A stretch of DNA of 64,000 nucleotides, taken from positions 66,169,737 through 66,233,736 of the forward strand of contig CM036170.1 of NCBI GenBank assembly GCA_020631735.1, written 5' to 3'. Under the pieces are notes generated by a model. That model was not told where the DNA came from, ran no database searches, and saw nothing but the letters and a program-made list of their open reading frames with translations. Shown here piece by piece: positions 34,556 through 46,556 of this stretch; positions within the stretch are counted from its first letter, which is position 1, and each line of letters opens with the position of its first letter. Both the position numbers and the translations under genes were made by a program. Source of the DNA: Saccharum officinarum. Its lineage: Eukaryota > Streptophyta > Magnoliopsida > Poales > Poaceae.

Positions 34556-37500
34556 TCACAGCAGGTCGTCCTGGTTGGGCTTGGGCGACGTGAGCAGCGC
34601 GGTATAGAGGCGGAGCTTCTCCTCGCCGAGCGACGAGCACCGCGACAGCGGCCGGCGCGGGCGGATGAAGGACAGCGACGCGAGCGTCTTGCGGTGCTTG
34701 TAGCGGCGCCACGCGAGCTGCACCGCCACGGCCGCCCACGTGCGCCACCCGGGCGAGTAGTAGCGCGCGCTGCGCCGCACCTTGTCGTTGGTGAAGGTGT
34801 ACCGGAAGTGCTGCGTGACGTACTTGACGTCCGCGGCGTCCAGGCCGAAGGCCTCCGTGCTCTCCAGCGTGGTCAGCGTGGACGACGACGCCGGCAGCCG
34901 CTCCAGGAACGGCCGGCGCAGGCACCACGACAGCAGCTCGTCGCCGCTGAAGTTGCCCGGCCCCAGCATGCAGCAGCTCTCGGCGCCGTTGCGGAGCACC
35001 TGGCTGCTCTGCAGGTGGCCGCGCACGATGAACATCATCCTCTTCACTGGGTCCCCTTCTCTGACAATCTGATGAGTCATGCATCAACAGAGATCAATAT
35101 AATAATCTTGGTTTTGGCCAAAAATCGCAGACAGTAAAGGGAGGGGTTGGTCGTTGAGCTTACAACTTCTCCTTTGGGGAATATGAGGGACTTGACCCTG
35201 TCGCAGATGTTCTCGAGAACCAGGTCGTCCATGTGTTGGAACAGTGGCACCTGCGGTTGTGCCGCTTGCCGCATCAGTTACGCGCGCGACGAGCACGTGA
35301 TGCACCAGTAGCAGCGCGGCCAAAACTGACGAGCATCACGTACGCCACGACGGGGTCGGTGTCGGTGCGTGTGTTTGCTGCGTACCTGGCGCACGAGGCC
35401 GAGGCAGAGGTGGTACTTGATGTCTCGGCGGAGGCCCTCCGGCAGGTCACGGACTATGCGGCACTCGTCGACGCCGCGCGTGGCCGCCCACCGCTGCCGC
35501 TCGTACTGCCGCACCCGGTGCCGGTAGCTCCTGGGCAGGTTCTTGCGCTTCATCCACAGCTCCACGCCCCGCAGCCGCGCGTGCATCGCCTGCTTCTTGG
35601 ACGTCGTCGCGTTCAGGAACACCTGCCGTTGGCATCGCGTGCATCGACCATCAGCCGGCAACCAGCATCCCTGTTTGACTGACCGTGGCCGTTTCGTTAT
35701 TACCTTGATGTTCCCTATGAGCATTGTCACGAGAATCAATCCGCCGGTGATGGTGATGATGTTGAACACGATCTCCACCCACTCGTCGTCTCCAGATTCC
35801 CAAAGGTGCTGAGCATGAATCAGTAGGCAGGCCAAGTTACTGAAACCATGAATCCATAATACGCATCGGTCGGTCCAATACAATAGTCGAGCTAGGGATA
35901 ACAAATCGTCTGCGACAGCATTCTCACCTGAGAGTCATTAGTCCCCAGAAGATGGGGAGCAGAATCCTCTCGACCCTGCTGGGGTTGGCCACCAGCATGA
36001 CCGTCCACTGGTAGGCCCCGTACTGGTAGTTGTCGGCGCTGTCGAGGCACGTGCCCCTGGCCGTGGCGTTGCCGGCCCAGGCGAGCCTGTCAGCCCCGAC
36101 GTTCACGCTGCGCCCGTAGTAGAGCGGCTCCGCGCACGCCAGCGCCCAGGGCGCGCACCCGCTCCCGGCCTGGGCGCACTGCTCCCTGAGGCACTTGGTG
36201 GCCCGCTGCGCGCCGAGCAGGTACCAGCACGCGCCCACCGCCTGCAACCAAGAATGGCATGTCTAGCTGTCACAGAATCATGGCATCGCAGGCGTCGTCT
36301 TTCGCCGAGAAGCCATTAGTGGTAAGATGCCCGCGCATTCACGACAAAATGCCTGGGCACATTTGCCTTGTTAGTCTTGGGAGGATGCGGTGGTTGGGCA
36401 AGTAGTAGCTAGGATGCTATTGACTTCGTTCCACGCACCGACGAGACGAGTTCACCGAAATGTGTAAGCCGTCCTCGAGGGGGCAATATGCTTTGATGGA
36501 CACATCAGTCAGTATAGGGTGAAGCGAGAGAGGACGGACGGACGGGACGACTCACGTGAGCGGCGACGAAGTAGGCCATGAGGTTGAGGGCGATCCCCCA
36601 CCAGATGGTGCCAAAGAGGTAGCCGGAGACGTCCTGCATCCGGCGCAGGACGCGGACGGAGTGGTAGATCTTGGGCAGGTACTCGAGCAGGAACGCCACC
36701 AGCAGCACGGTCATGACGGCGGTCGTCGACCCGGCGCGTATCATCGCCGGCGATGCCACCCAGACGACCACCTGCGAACGCACAAAAATGGTCACGCCGC
36801 ATGCATGAGTCATGGCTGACATGCGTGGTAGTACCACTGAAAAGATGATGACGAGGCCGGCGCCCACAGTTCACAGTTCCAAGTGGGGGGTCGTTTGGGC
36901 CTCGTTGGAAGGAAGTTTAAATCTGTGCATTGATTGATGGAGCGCATTGTTGGTTCACATCGATTGATGAACGGGCCCAATCTGTATAGTCCAGCATGCA
37001 TTGCAGGCTACTGAATTGCGCAAGCACAATGGTCCCATCCTGCAACGCCACGCCGATAAACGAAACCGACTTTCGTACGTGCGCAGATCTCTGCTTGAAA
37101 TGACCCTCTAAAACCGCTGGAAATAATGGGCATCCCAGGTCGCGGCACGTTACTGGGCGCAGAGCGCCAGAGCGGCATCAGTCGCCAGAAAGATGGCGGA
37201 GGTGGGACGTGGCCAGTGCTCGGAGGCGCAGCGGATCACATGCAGCTATTTGCTCGGCACTTGGCAGGATTTGAAGTCTGGCCTGTGGTTTGATCTTAGG
37301 CAACGCGGTTGGAAGGTTTCTGAGTAATCCGTTAGTGATCTTTGTTTCGTTCTTGAGAATGTTAATGGGTTGAATGCTATCTGTTGTTGGTGTCCCCAGC
37401 AGGACGATGTAAACGGTAAAGTCTTGGATCACATGCAGCCATTTGCTCGGCAGAATGTGATGGGGAAATGCGATGCTGCATTCAGCATGCTGCCACGGTG

Positions 37501-38501
37501 TGGAAGGTAGGAGTATGGTTTATGAGGGACTAATGGACGATGACAATGTCGAAGGCTCCAAAACTCTCCGTTGTTTCAGTGATCTTCTTTTGGACAAGGC
37601 AAGGGTTCCAATCTGTCAGTATGGAGTAGGGAACATTGTCCACCGAGCAAAATCATACTAAAATGGCGGGCTCCGGAAAGTCTAACTATGATGAGTACGG
37701 AGTATTTGTTATAGGGAAAAATATTTTCACTCTTTCAGATAACACCAAAATTCCGTTGCGTTCCATTGCGTGTTCGTTGAGGTCGCCGGGCAGTAAGTCC
37801 GCCCCAGCTAAATTCATCATGTATGCACCAACAAATTCTTCTCCTTTTCTATCGTTTTTGCCCAAGAAGAGACAGATGAAAGCACTAGCATTTCAATTTT
37901 CAAAGAAGACACGAGGATCATGCACAGATAGAGACCAGCGGCGCACCTGCATCACCGGTAGGATGATCAGCACGTCCAAGAAAACCCCCTTCTTGGACCT
38001 CCCCCGTTCCGGCACGCCGCCGCCCCCGCCGCCGCGTGCGTCGTCGCGCCCCGGTTGCGCTTGCGGCTCCTCCTCGTCCGTGTCTACCCGCCTCGGCAAT
38101 GAGCACGCTTCCCGGAGCCGCAGCAGCAGGTTGGAGGCGTGCATGGCGTCAACCGCGCACCGGAGCGCGGTGACCGCGGCCGCGAACCAGCCGTCGAGGA
38201 AGACGCACATGAGCGGCGCGCTGACGGACACGGTGTACAGGAAGAGCGGGTCGACCATCAGCCCCGCCGCGCAGGCAAGCAGGTACGCGCGGTCCCACTC
38301 CGTCGCCCACCACGCCCCGCGCCGGCGCTTCTTCCTGCCTGCCAACGCCGTGGCCGCCGTCGGCGGTGGCGGCGGAGGCAGCCTGCTGTCGTCTTGCTCG
38401 CCGGCTCTGATCCGCGGCGCGCCGTGAGGGGACGGCGACGACGACGACGAGGCCGCGGATGAGGTGGCCGCGTCCAGGCGCGGCGAGAGCTCGGCTGGCA
38501 T
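34556..38501 (-). CDS. CNGC4: Cyclic nucleotide-gated ion channel, CNGC4-like, 7 exons, frame break in exon 4
   Basis: Plasma-membrane cation channel of plant CNGC group IV; in Arabidopsis CNGC2/CNGC4 act in calcium signalling and defence. Exons on the minus strand: 37947-38501, 36556-36771, 35928-36241, 35704-35808, 35386-35622, 35164-35250, 34556-35068, all GT-AG. The protein would be about 677 residues (Arabidopsis CNGC4 about 694). Visible: a Pro/Ser-rich N-terminus, S1 near WDRAYLLACAAGLMVDPLF, S4-type LEYLPKIYHSVRVLRRMQ, pore segment WGLMTLSTFGNLE, the cyclic-nucleotide-binding domain with GNFSGDELLSWCLRRPF, and an IQ-like calmodulin site VAVQLAWRRYKHRK. Exon 4 starts in the expected frame (STFGNLE) but continues in another (GDDEWVEIVFNII). 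Its 105 nt should be 1 mod 3 longer, and losing one copy of a tandem tctggag would explain this exactly. As it stands the channel would be truncated in the pore. Confidence 0.92.
36772..37946 (-). other. CNGC4-like intron 1
   Basis: 1175-bp intron. It holds a direct repeat of about 26 bp (ggatcacatgcagc then atttgctcggca) at about 37224-37250 and 37426-37452. The ORFs here read through intron and are not genes. Confidence 0.7.
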
Positions 38502-38649
38502 GGCCGATCGATGGCGTGGATGCTGCTACTGAGTGTGAGTATTGACGACGACTACGCGTGGCCAGCCGGCCAGGCCAGGTGGTGAGGCCGTGGCATGTGG
38601 GTGATGGAGCAGAGAGGACGGCGTCGGCCGGACTCGACGCGTGATGGAC

Positions 38650-38658
38650 GGGTATATA
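38650..38658 (-). promoter_or_regulatory. Probable TATA box of the CNGC4-like gene
   Basis: Read on the minus strand the bases are gctatatac, about 150 bp upstream of the start codon in GC-rich DNA. It is the only TATA-like motif in the proximal 250 bp. Confidence 0.5.
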
Positions 38659-38837
38659 GCGAGCAGGAAGCAGCTATACGCCGCTAGCTAGAGCGTACGT
38701 AACTCACCTCCTCCTCGTCGCGTCGTGCACGCGCGGCGCGTACGCACGTACGTACGTGCTTGGTGACGGAATCAACCTAACCGGCGTTTGTCGCCATGCA
38801 TCCGTGCTCTACCGCGCGCCTGGATGCTGAAGTTTTT

Positions 38838-39172
38838 GCTTTGTTTGGATCCTCGGGCGAAAAATTTTGGAGGTCACGTCAGATATTTTATGGAATGTCA
38901 GAGGTGTTCGAATACTAATGAAAAAATAATTACATAACTCGTCTGAAAACTGCGAGATGAATTTATTAAACCTAATTAATCCGTCATTAGCAAATGTTTA
39001 CTGTAGCACAACATTGTCAAATCATGAATTAATTAGGCTTAAAAAATTCGTCTCGTAAATTTATCGCAATCTGTGTAATTAGTTATTTTTTCATCTACAT
39101 TTAATACTTTATGCATGTATCAAACATCCAATGTGACGGGGTAAAAAAATTTTAGGAGGAAATAAACACCCC
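38838..39172. mobile_element. MITE (about 335 bp) upstream of CNGC4
   Basis: Left end ttgtttggatcctcgggcga and right end gaggaaataaacacccc are roughly inverted. The interior has ttactgtagcacaacattg, aattaattaggcttaaaaaa and cgtctcgtaaattt, shared with the element at 39727-40062. Confidence 0.7.
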
Positions 39173-39242
39173 AAATTACGGAGCATTGTCCGCACAGATT
39201 GACAGATACAGAGAGAGACGCTGCGAACCCGGCTGTGCACGA

Positions 39243-39473
39243 GGGCCTGTTTAGTTTCTAAAATTTTTCAAATTTTTTTCAAGATTTTCCGTCACATTAA
39301 ATCTTTGGATGCATGTATGAATCATTAAATATAGATAAAAAATAAAACTAATTACACAGTTTAGTCAAAATTCACGAGACGAATCTTTTAAGCCTAATTA
39401 GACCATGATTGGACATTGATTGCCAAATAACAACGAAAGTGCTATGATACCGTTTCTGAAAATAAACCGGGCC
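39243..39473. mobile_element. MITE (about 231 bp)
   Basis: Ends gggcctgtttagtttctaaa and ctgaaaataaaccgggcc are inverted. The interior has cgtcacattaaatctttgga and cgagacgaatcttttaagcc, as in the elements at 26804 and 28187. Confidence 0.75.
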
Positions 39474-39726
39474 TCACTTGGAAAGGAAGCAAAGCTGTTA
39501 ACCTCGGGAAATGGGACAGTTCACAAGTGAACAGGGTGGCCACATCACCTGTTCAGAATCAGATCAAATCACCCGGCGCCCGAAGGAATGGATGGTGGCA
39601 TCGCGTTCCGGTCCGGTCCCTGTTCTGCCCTCGGCTATAAATTTGGCCCCGACCCCCGAGCTAGCGGTACTGACTGTTTTTTTTTTGAGCAAGCGGTACT
39701 GACTGTTTGTACAGTTCTGGAGTTGA

Positions 39727-40062
39727 GGGGGTGTTTGATGCGGGCACTAAAGTTAGTGTCACATCGAATATTACATGGGGTGTTGTACGGGGTGTTTCAT
39801 ACTAATAAAAAAAATTACAGATTTCATAAGTAAACTGCGAGACAAATTTATTAAGACTAATTAATCTGTCATTAGCATATGTTTACTGTAGCAACATGTT
39901 GTCAAATCATGAACTAATTAGGCTTAAAAAATTCATCTCGTAAATTAGTCTCAATTTGTGTATTTAATTTCATAAATAGTTTATATTTAATACTCTATAC
40001 ATGTGTCTAAACATTCGATGTGATAAGAACTAAAGTTTAGCTGGGTGAACCAAACACCCCTC
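39727..40062. mobile_element. MITE (about 336 bp)
   Basis: Ends gagggggtgtttgatgcggg and gggtgaaccaaacacccctc are inverted repeats. Same family as 38838-39172 by its interior. Confidence 0.72.
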
Positions 40063-40211
40063 AGAGGGTGAGTCAGTCAAGGAAAGGACTCAAGGATCAG
40101 GTTTGGATAATGCTTGCTGTAGGGCCGTCGATCTGTCTGGACGGACCACTGCGTACTCGTTCCGCACGCCTTGCGCTACGCTCACCGTGTTGTTGCTCGC
40201 TCCAACCCCGC

Positions 40212-40868
40212 TCGCTTAGTGGCGGAGCCAGGATTTCAATGTTGGGTATTCCCATTTATTTGCTAAGAAAAAAAGTTCCATTCTAAAACTATATATAAAT
40301 AGTTCATGACGACACCGATAACTACAGGCATAAATTGCTCAAATTTAAGATACCCATAGGATGATGGAAATTACAACATATACAGGAATATTAATGAGAA
40401 ACGGTTTAAGTGTAAAAGACCGTTCCTCTCTGACGTTGAGAAGAAATATTAGGATAATACTCTCCCTTCATTCTAAATTATAATCGCTTTGATTTTCTTG
40501 GCTTCACGCAGCTGTGCATGGCATCGCAGGCAACCCTGAGGCCTGCCCAGCTGGGCAACAACACCAGCGCAATACTAGCTGTTGCCCGCAGTCACGAGCC
40601 GTAATCATCGAGGGAAATCGAAGTAGGGATTGGACAGGAATCGGCTCTCATTCCAGCTTTCTTGGCCATCAGGTAGGGGCTTTAAGATGGGCCGTGAGAG
40701 TGGATGCCTGCACATCTGATGGGAGTGACGTTTTGACTTGAGAAATAGAGAATAATAAAGTCCACTATAATATATACATATATGTATATTGACGTATAAG
40801 TATTTTTTTGGCACAAAAGTTGGGTATTCCTCGGAATACCCAGGCATCAACGTGGCTCCGCCCATGCG
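40212..40868. mobile_element. Unclassified element with ggcggagcca inverted ends
   Basis: tggcggagccaggattt at about 40213 is mirrored near 40850-40866 by cgtggctccgccc, and inside each end gggtattcc recurs in opposite orientation. No coding capacity. A similar terminus (cctgcctccgccactg) closes the insertion at 62816-63615. Confidence 0.45.
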
Positions 40869-41035
40869 CTCGCTCCGCGCGCCCTGTGCCATTGCTCGCT
40901 CCCGCCCATGTGGATTTGCCCTGGCCGTCGCGCCCCCCCTACCGCGGCCGTGTTGCAGGGCCGCCTCCACCGCGTCAATTCACCATGCCGCCGTGTCATG
41001 TTGTGCTGAAAACACGTCTTGCAAATATATGTTCC

Positions 41036-41300
41036 AGGTGTTTCAGATGCTTTAGAGGTATTTTTCAAGTGTTTCGTATGGATGTTGCAAAGGTAGATTC
41101 GGATGTTGCAATGGCTATACATGTATGTTGCAAGAATTTTTTAAAAATATTTCATCTGTTTCAGACGTATGTTGCAAGTGTTATAACTGGATGTTGCATA
41201 TGTTGCAATGGTTATGTTGCAAGTGTATGTTCTAAATGTTTCATATATTTTCAGACACATGTTGCAATTGTTTCATCTGAGTGTTGCAAAAGTAAATCTA
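41036..41300. repeat. Degenerate array of tgttgcaa motifs
   Basis: About nine copies of atgttgcaa or close variants at irregular 20-40 bp spacing, interleaved with gtttca. The translated ORFs here are repeat readings. Probably part of a larger dispersed grass repeat; family not identified. Confidence 0.65.
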
Positions 41301-41960
41301 GATATAGGGTGGTTGAGCCAGGAAGAGAGAGCTGGCACGGGAGCCATGACGGCGTCGGCTGGTAAGCTGGCGGCGGTGCTCCACCGGACACGCAGGGTTG
41401 TGTCCGCGTTGTCATACGTGGCTCTGGAGTGGATCCTCATCGTGCTGCTCCCGAATCAACGACCTACTCACCTATGCCATCACCAGGTTCGTGGACTACT
41501 CATAGTCACAAAGTTTCTAGGTCGATGGGGTCGAGGTACGGGGTCGCGGTACGTGGTACGCTACTTGCGAGAGATTTTTACACTTCGGGTCAAAAATGAA
41601 CCCGTGAACCAGGGTCGGGGTCGACGAACCTGGGTCGAGGGTCGAAGGCGGTGAACCCGTTTTATGTGACTATGGGACTACTCCGGTCGTAGACCAGCGC
41701 GGGCGAGGGAGCTTAGTTGGGCGTGGGCGCTGTGTCGGGCCCGGACACTGCATCAGGTGCGGGCGCTGGAGCCGCGTCCGGATAGACCCACGTCCGGGTG
41801 CTACTGTTGCCCATCAGGTTTTTGCTAGCTGCATCGTGACGGTTATTAGTTGCTACAGTGGGTGTGGGCGTGTGGCTCAGGTATATATGGCTACTGCTAA
41901 TCATCGATGCTAAATCATCTTCATGTTAACTACGTGTAACCTTCACAGTTCATATACTAG
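41301..41960. other. Intergenic, no gene recognised
   Basis: GC-mixed DNA with a ggtcgaggtacggggtcgcg-type simple repeat near 41520-41570. The ORF extending to 41654 has no recognisable domain. Confidence 0.5.
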
Positions 41961-42192
41961 CACCATGGATAGCTATACACTGCAAGAGAGAAACGAAGAC
42001 CACGGAATGGAACATGGGACACACAACTGACATTCATTTTCTTGCCACATCTGTTACAGCGCCATACTGGAACACTGACGACAAAGGACTCCAGAACAGT
42101 ACATGAAAGTAGAAAATATTCAGCGCGAACCTTAGTTATAGCAGTTAAGGCTCGTAGACCAGAACACATAGGAGTATATACGAGACCTCTTA

Positions 42193-42320
42193 GCCCTATT
42201 TGGATGTCGTCGGATTCACTTCAATCCATGTGTGTTGGGGTGGAATTTAATTCAAGTTTCATCCCAATACACGCTAACATAGGTAGATTGATGTAAAATC
42301 GACTACATCCCAACAAGACC
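42193..42320. mobile_element. 128-bp MITE in the 3' flank of LysM copy A
   Basis: Begins GCCCTATTTGGATG and ends CATCCCAACAAGACC, with TTA on both sides (42190-42192, 42321-42323). Copy B has the uninterrupted site near 48540 (gaccccttattatt), so the element landed after the duplication. Confidence 0.78.
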
Positions 42321-42408
42321 TTATTATTCAGAGCACAAATATCACACGAACATAACGACGCTGTACGCAGGGTGCCTTCAAATTCTGTCAAGCGTGAGCG
42401 GCATCAAC

Positions 42409-42642
42409 TCAAATCCACTGGCCGATGAAGAGCTTCTCGCAGATGATGTTGGGGTTGAAGCTGAGGAACTGCTTCAGGGTCAGCCCGGCGGCCTGCGCCA
42501 CGGCGAAGCACGTCTCCCGCTCCTGCACCCCGTGCACCTTGTTGCAGACCAGCGGTGACACCGGTGGGACTGTTGCGTCCGCCAGGGTGACCGCGACAAG
42601 GAGACACGCGAACACAAGAGCGGCCGTGCCACGGTTCGCCAT
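42409..42642 (-). CDS. Secreted single-LysM-domain protein, copy A (C-terminus shortened)
   Basis: 77 residues. A signal peptide (MANRG..LLVAVTLADA, about residues 1-24) is followed by one LysM-like module: CNKVHGVQERETCFAVAQ, then GLTLKQFLSFNPNI and CEKLFIGQW. LysM modules bind N-acetylglucosamine polymers such as chitin or peptidoglycan. Small secreted single-LysM proteins are common in plants, and their exact role is not established. The frame ends with TGA right after Gln-Trp-Ile. Copy B has TGC-CTT-GAT at that point, giving the fourth Cys and the LDA tail, so copy A has lost a probable disulfide partner. No intron. Two close paralogues lie in the window. Confidence 0.82.
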   Translation of the reverse strand: MANRGTAALVFACLLVAVTLADATVPPVSPLVCNKVHGVQERETCFAVAQAAGLTLKQFLSFNPNIICEKLFIGQWI

Positions 42643-42727
42643 TGCAAGTTTTGTGCACGTGAAGGAATAAAGCTAGCGAGAATGAGCTAGTATGTGTGAG
42701 GTTGAGGCTTTTGCTGGTTCGTGCCTT

Positions 42728-42734
42728 CTTATAG
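42728..42734 (-). promoter_or_regulatory. Probable TATA box of LysM copy A
   Basis: Minus-strand ctataag, about 86 bp upstream of the start codon. The same box sits at the same distance in copy B (49561-49567), which supports it. Confidence 0.6.
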
Positions 42735-42850
42735 CGTGGCGAGTGCAAAATGCCAAAAGGTGATTACAATGTACGTGACAAAATGACATGCGAAATCCAC
42801 GACCTTGGAAATGGCGTCAGTTCCAGCCAAAATGGTGATACTACTAACGA

Positions 42851-45800
42851 ACATGTCGCTGTTTGCACATTAGCAAGGAGGCCATTCTTGCCTTAGGTGA
42901 AACAAGTCGAAGTTTCATCCGGTTTATTTGCTCGGGAAGAAGCGGAACAAGAGTTCATCAGAGTGACGACTGACAAACTCAGGGGATACCATTGATGAAC
43001 CACCTAAAGTCATCCGTTCTTTTGTCCGGGATCAAATGAATCATTGCATTGGACAGTCAGAGGGTGAGTTTATGGTTCCTATGAAAGTAATAAGATTCAT
43101 AATTTGCATCGTGTAGTTTTTTACTGAACAATCTGTTCGCGTGGCTGAAAAGGCATGGCTGAAAGTATTGTTGGCTGATTTGTTGTGGGAAAAAACACTG
43201 CTGGCTGGCAGAAAAAGTACGGCTTATTTCGTCTTTTACATAGATTCTTTAGCTATGTCGAAATGGTATCCTCTTTGTACATATTTTTGATACGGGTAAA
43301 ATTTAGACGATTCTATTGTTTGAGACGACAATAACCTAGCATTGATGTGATGTAAGTATATGTTAATCCACCTTCTAGTCAAAATAATCTGATTTTTGGA
43401 CATCGAAATGGTTTCCAAAACTCCGAGTAGAAAATTTTGCCACAAACTATTATTAAACTACATTAACGGACAAATCTATCAGTACCATTTCAATTATCTA
43501 GGCTCAATACATAAAATGTAATATGCAATCGAGGTTTATAATAGCTGACCTAGGATAACCTAAAATGTCACTTATGTTATTTGGAACTCACGGGAGTACA
43601 TGAGACAACGCGCAAAAGATGGGAACACATTTCCATTTTATAAACTGTAGGAGCCAGTGACTTAGTAAATGGGTTTACATAATATGTTAGCTAATGCATC
43701 CATAGCCCATTAGTGAGAGCTCCTCCACCTCTTTGGAGTAGCACCAACTTCAATCTGGGATCTCATTGCCACTGAAAAAAGTGTCTAGGAGAGCTCCATT
43801 GCAGATCTGCTGGCCGGCCCAAGAGCCATTCATCCGTAGCCCATTAGTGAGAGCTCCTCCTCCTCTTCCTCCTTTGTCTCACTAACACCTTGGGCTCGCA
43901 CGTCAGAGTCTACTTCCTCTTCCTAAGCAGAGCAGCAGGACACCAACCGTGACCTGGGCGATGGTCAGTGCGAGGTCGGCGTGGCCGGCATCGAGCTAGC
44001 TCGGCGCGACCAAGGGCAGGGCTGGCGCGACCGGGGCATGACAGTTGCGGCTGGAGGCGGCATGGCCGTGAGAGAGGACGGAGCAGGCGGTGAAAGAGCA
44101 GCGCTGCTGGTTGAGGGGCTCGCCTTGGCCGGGCACGGCGAAGGCGGCGCGACCGTCAGTGTCGGCCCTAGGGGGAGGGCACGGGGTGCGACGGCCGAGG
44201 GCCCAAGCACGGGAGGGGCTCAAGCCTAGGTATACCCACCCTAGGACCTATAGTCCATTAGGCATAAGCAAACTAATGAGAAGAGAGGCAGCGAACTTGC
44301 CAGCCGGTCAAGAAGACAACGTCGGCCTTCCCGGCTTTCTTTCCCAGTTTTCACCATGGCCCTCTGGCAGAGAGGAGGCCAGGAGCCGCGCCGCACTCGA
44401 TCGCGACTCACGAGTTGGTGACGCGCCGAGTCACCGACGCCTGACGCACACGACACACATGCAGAGCCGGTGAAGAGCACGAGCCGCGCCGCTGCAAAGA
44501 GCTAGACTGCCAAAGAACGGCGCACGACGGCGGCGACTAAGCAGGGCTCCATGACGATGACATCTTGGTCCTTGCATTCTTGCGAATTGCGATCGCCGAT
44601 TAGTTGTTTCAGTTCATGTCCAACCTCTAGGTATTTTTTCCATGTTCAATTTATAATCCAACTTAATTATTTGTATAGTATTCCAGACTTCTAGTACTTT
44701 GTACTCATATAGTCATGTTTTTTTCTTGTAATTTAGGTGTTAGCATTTTAGAATGGTACCTAAGAAACATTTGTCTAGAGAGGCTGTCGCGGCGAGTTCG
44801 CCAGAGGGCCCTCAAAATCGTAGAACCAGCGCTGGCGACTGTGTGAGGGCCACGCGGCCGGGCACGGGGAATACATCGAGTGTGGCATCGAGAGGTTTCG
44901 GAAGATAAGAAACAATTATTTTTGTGTAACCAGTGGCATGGTGGCTAATTTGGGCAACTCTAGGAATCCATGAGCACCTCCGAAATCCATGGTTTTTTGG
45001 TGGATCTAGATCCTTTGGAGCTAATGTGTTTAAGTAAAAAATGGATCCACAGCTGCTTTTTTATGAATTTGGAGCACTTGGAGCTGTGCAAGAGGTCCAA
45101 ATGCTTCAGATCCACCAAAAATAAGATCTAGTTCCTATTTTTTCCACCCAAACACTTTCACACCACCACATCTGAAGTTAGCAAAAATCTTAATTTAGGG
45201 GCTAGATCCATGGATTCCATGGAGCACCTCAAGAGGTGCTCTGAAAACACAGTTTTTATACCTCCTCGTAAAGTTAGGTGATAATAACCCACTATTTCCA
45301 TCCATTACAAAAAAAAAGATAGTTTGTTCTATTTTTTCCCATTGTTTTCGCCGCGCGACTGAGCAGAATGCTCGTGCGGGCACTCAGGTTGCCTTGGCCA
45401 ACCCCTCCTCGGCGGCGCCAGGCCCCTGGCCGTGCCAGCCCCGACCGCACTGGACCACGCCAAGCAAGCCACCCTCTCGCGTAGCCCCTCCCTGGCCATG
45501 GCCGCCGCCAACCACGCGAGCCCCGGCTGCGCCACTAGAAGAGCCGCGCCCGCGCCGAGGGTTGCCATGCTGGGTTGCGCTAGCCCTACCCGCGCCGATC
45601 GCGCCGATGCCACCCGTGCTCTGCCTCCTACGAAGAAGATGAAGTCTGTGGACCCAGGACGTCAGTGAGACAAAGGAGAAGAAGGAGCTCCCACTGGTGG
45701 ACTGCTGTTGGGCAGTAATTGGTTGACTGTTGGGCCGGCCCATAGGATCCATCATGGAGCTCTGTAAAACACTCTTCTCAATAATAGTGGGATCCCAGAT

Positions 45801-46396
45801 CGATGTTGGAGCTGCTCCATATAGTGGATCTGTAGATTTGGATCCCAGTTTTTCGACTTGGAGCTCTGCAAAATATGACCTAGATTGTTTGGAATTTTTT
45901 TGGTGGAGTGGAGCTGAAAATGGTGAATCTGGAGCTGGTAAATCTCTACAAAAAAGGCTCTAACATGTTAGTTGTTGATATTTGTCATGTATGTAACATA
46001 TATTTTTGTAGCTGAGCCACACAAAAGCAAGGATACAACCATGCGTGTGAAAGGAAGGAGTTGCATGACCATGTGTGTCTCCCTTCATCAGAGAGATTTG
46101 AGAATATTTTGTATTTTTCTAAATTAATTAATTAATTAAAAAATCTAAAAAATGATGGTTCAAATTTATTTAAGGTATTACCTCCTAACAACTAAAGGAA
46201 GTACTAGCCTTGCCCAACAATAAACACTATTTAGTTGAAATCATAGTTAGCTCATATTGCTTTCTTTCTACAACATCATGAATCTATACATTGACTTTTA
46301 CTTTTTAGTATAATAGTTGATACAACTTTGTTATCCATGCACGTGCTAAATTGAAATGCTAATCCTTATTATTGTATAATTTATTCAAATTCTTTC
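42851..46396. other. Intergenic, no gene recognised
   Basis: Mostly AT-rich with GC-rich islands at 43960-44240 and 45350-45620. ORFs in the islands (for example 43981-44229) have no domain, no homologous pattern and are open in several frames because of composition. Segments near 44980-45250 and 45730-45960 share ggatcca, ggagct and gtggatct words and may be parts of an undescribed repeat. Confidence 0.5.
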
Positions 46397-46556
46397 ATTT
46401 TTTTTGTCGATCACGCCTAAGCGCGTTTTTCATTAAGCAGAAGAGAGTTTTATTACAAGTCGAAGGTACGGTAACACCATGGTTACCACTGCCTTCAGCC
46501 CACGAAATACATGATAAAAAAACATTTTGCGACTTAGCAAACTAAAGCACTGTAGC

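Larger units (their letters stand above)
41961..42850 (-). repeat. LysM segmental duplication, copy A
   Basis: 3' flank, coding region and about 200 bp of promoter are shared with copy B (48310-48673 plus 49250-49684), and the 3' flank and coding region with copy C (62568-62815 plus 63615-64000). Landmarks common to all are accatggata, gagagaaacgaag, acatctgttaca and atactggaaca. A and B are closer to each other than to C. Confidence 0.85.

Noticed and set aside
35233..35682. Plus-strand ORFs over the CNGC4 exons
   Set aside because: Antisense readings of GC-rich channel exons whose minus-strand product is unambiguous.
43981..44229. 82-residue GC-rich ORF
   Set aside because: Overlaps equally good ORFs on the other strand, no domain, no splice or promoter evidence.
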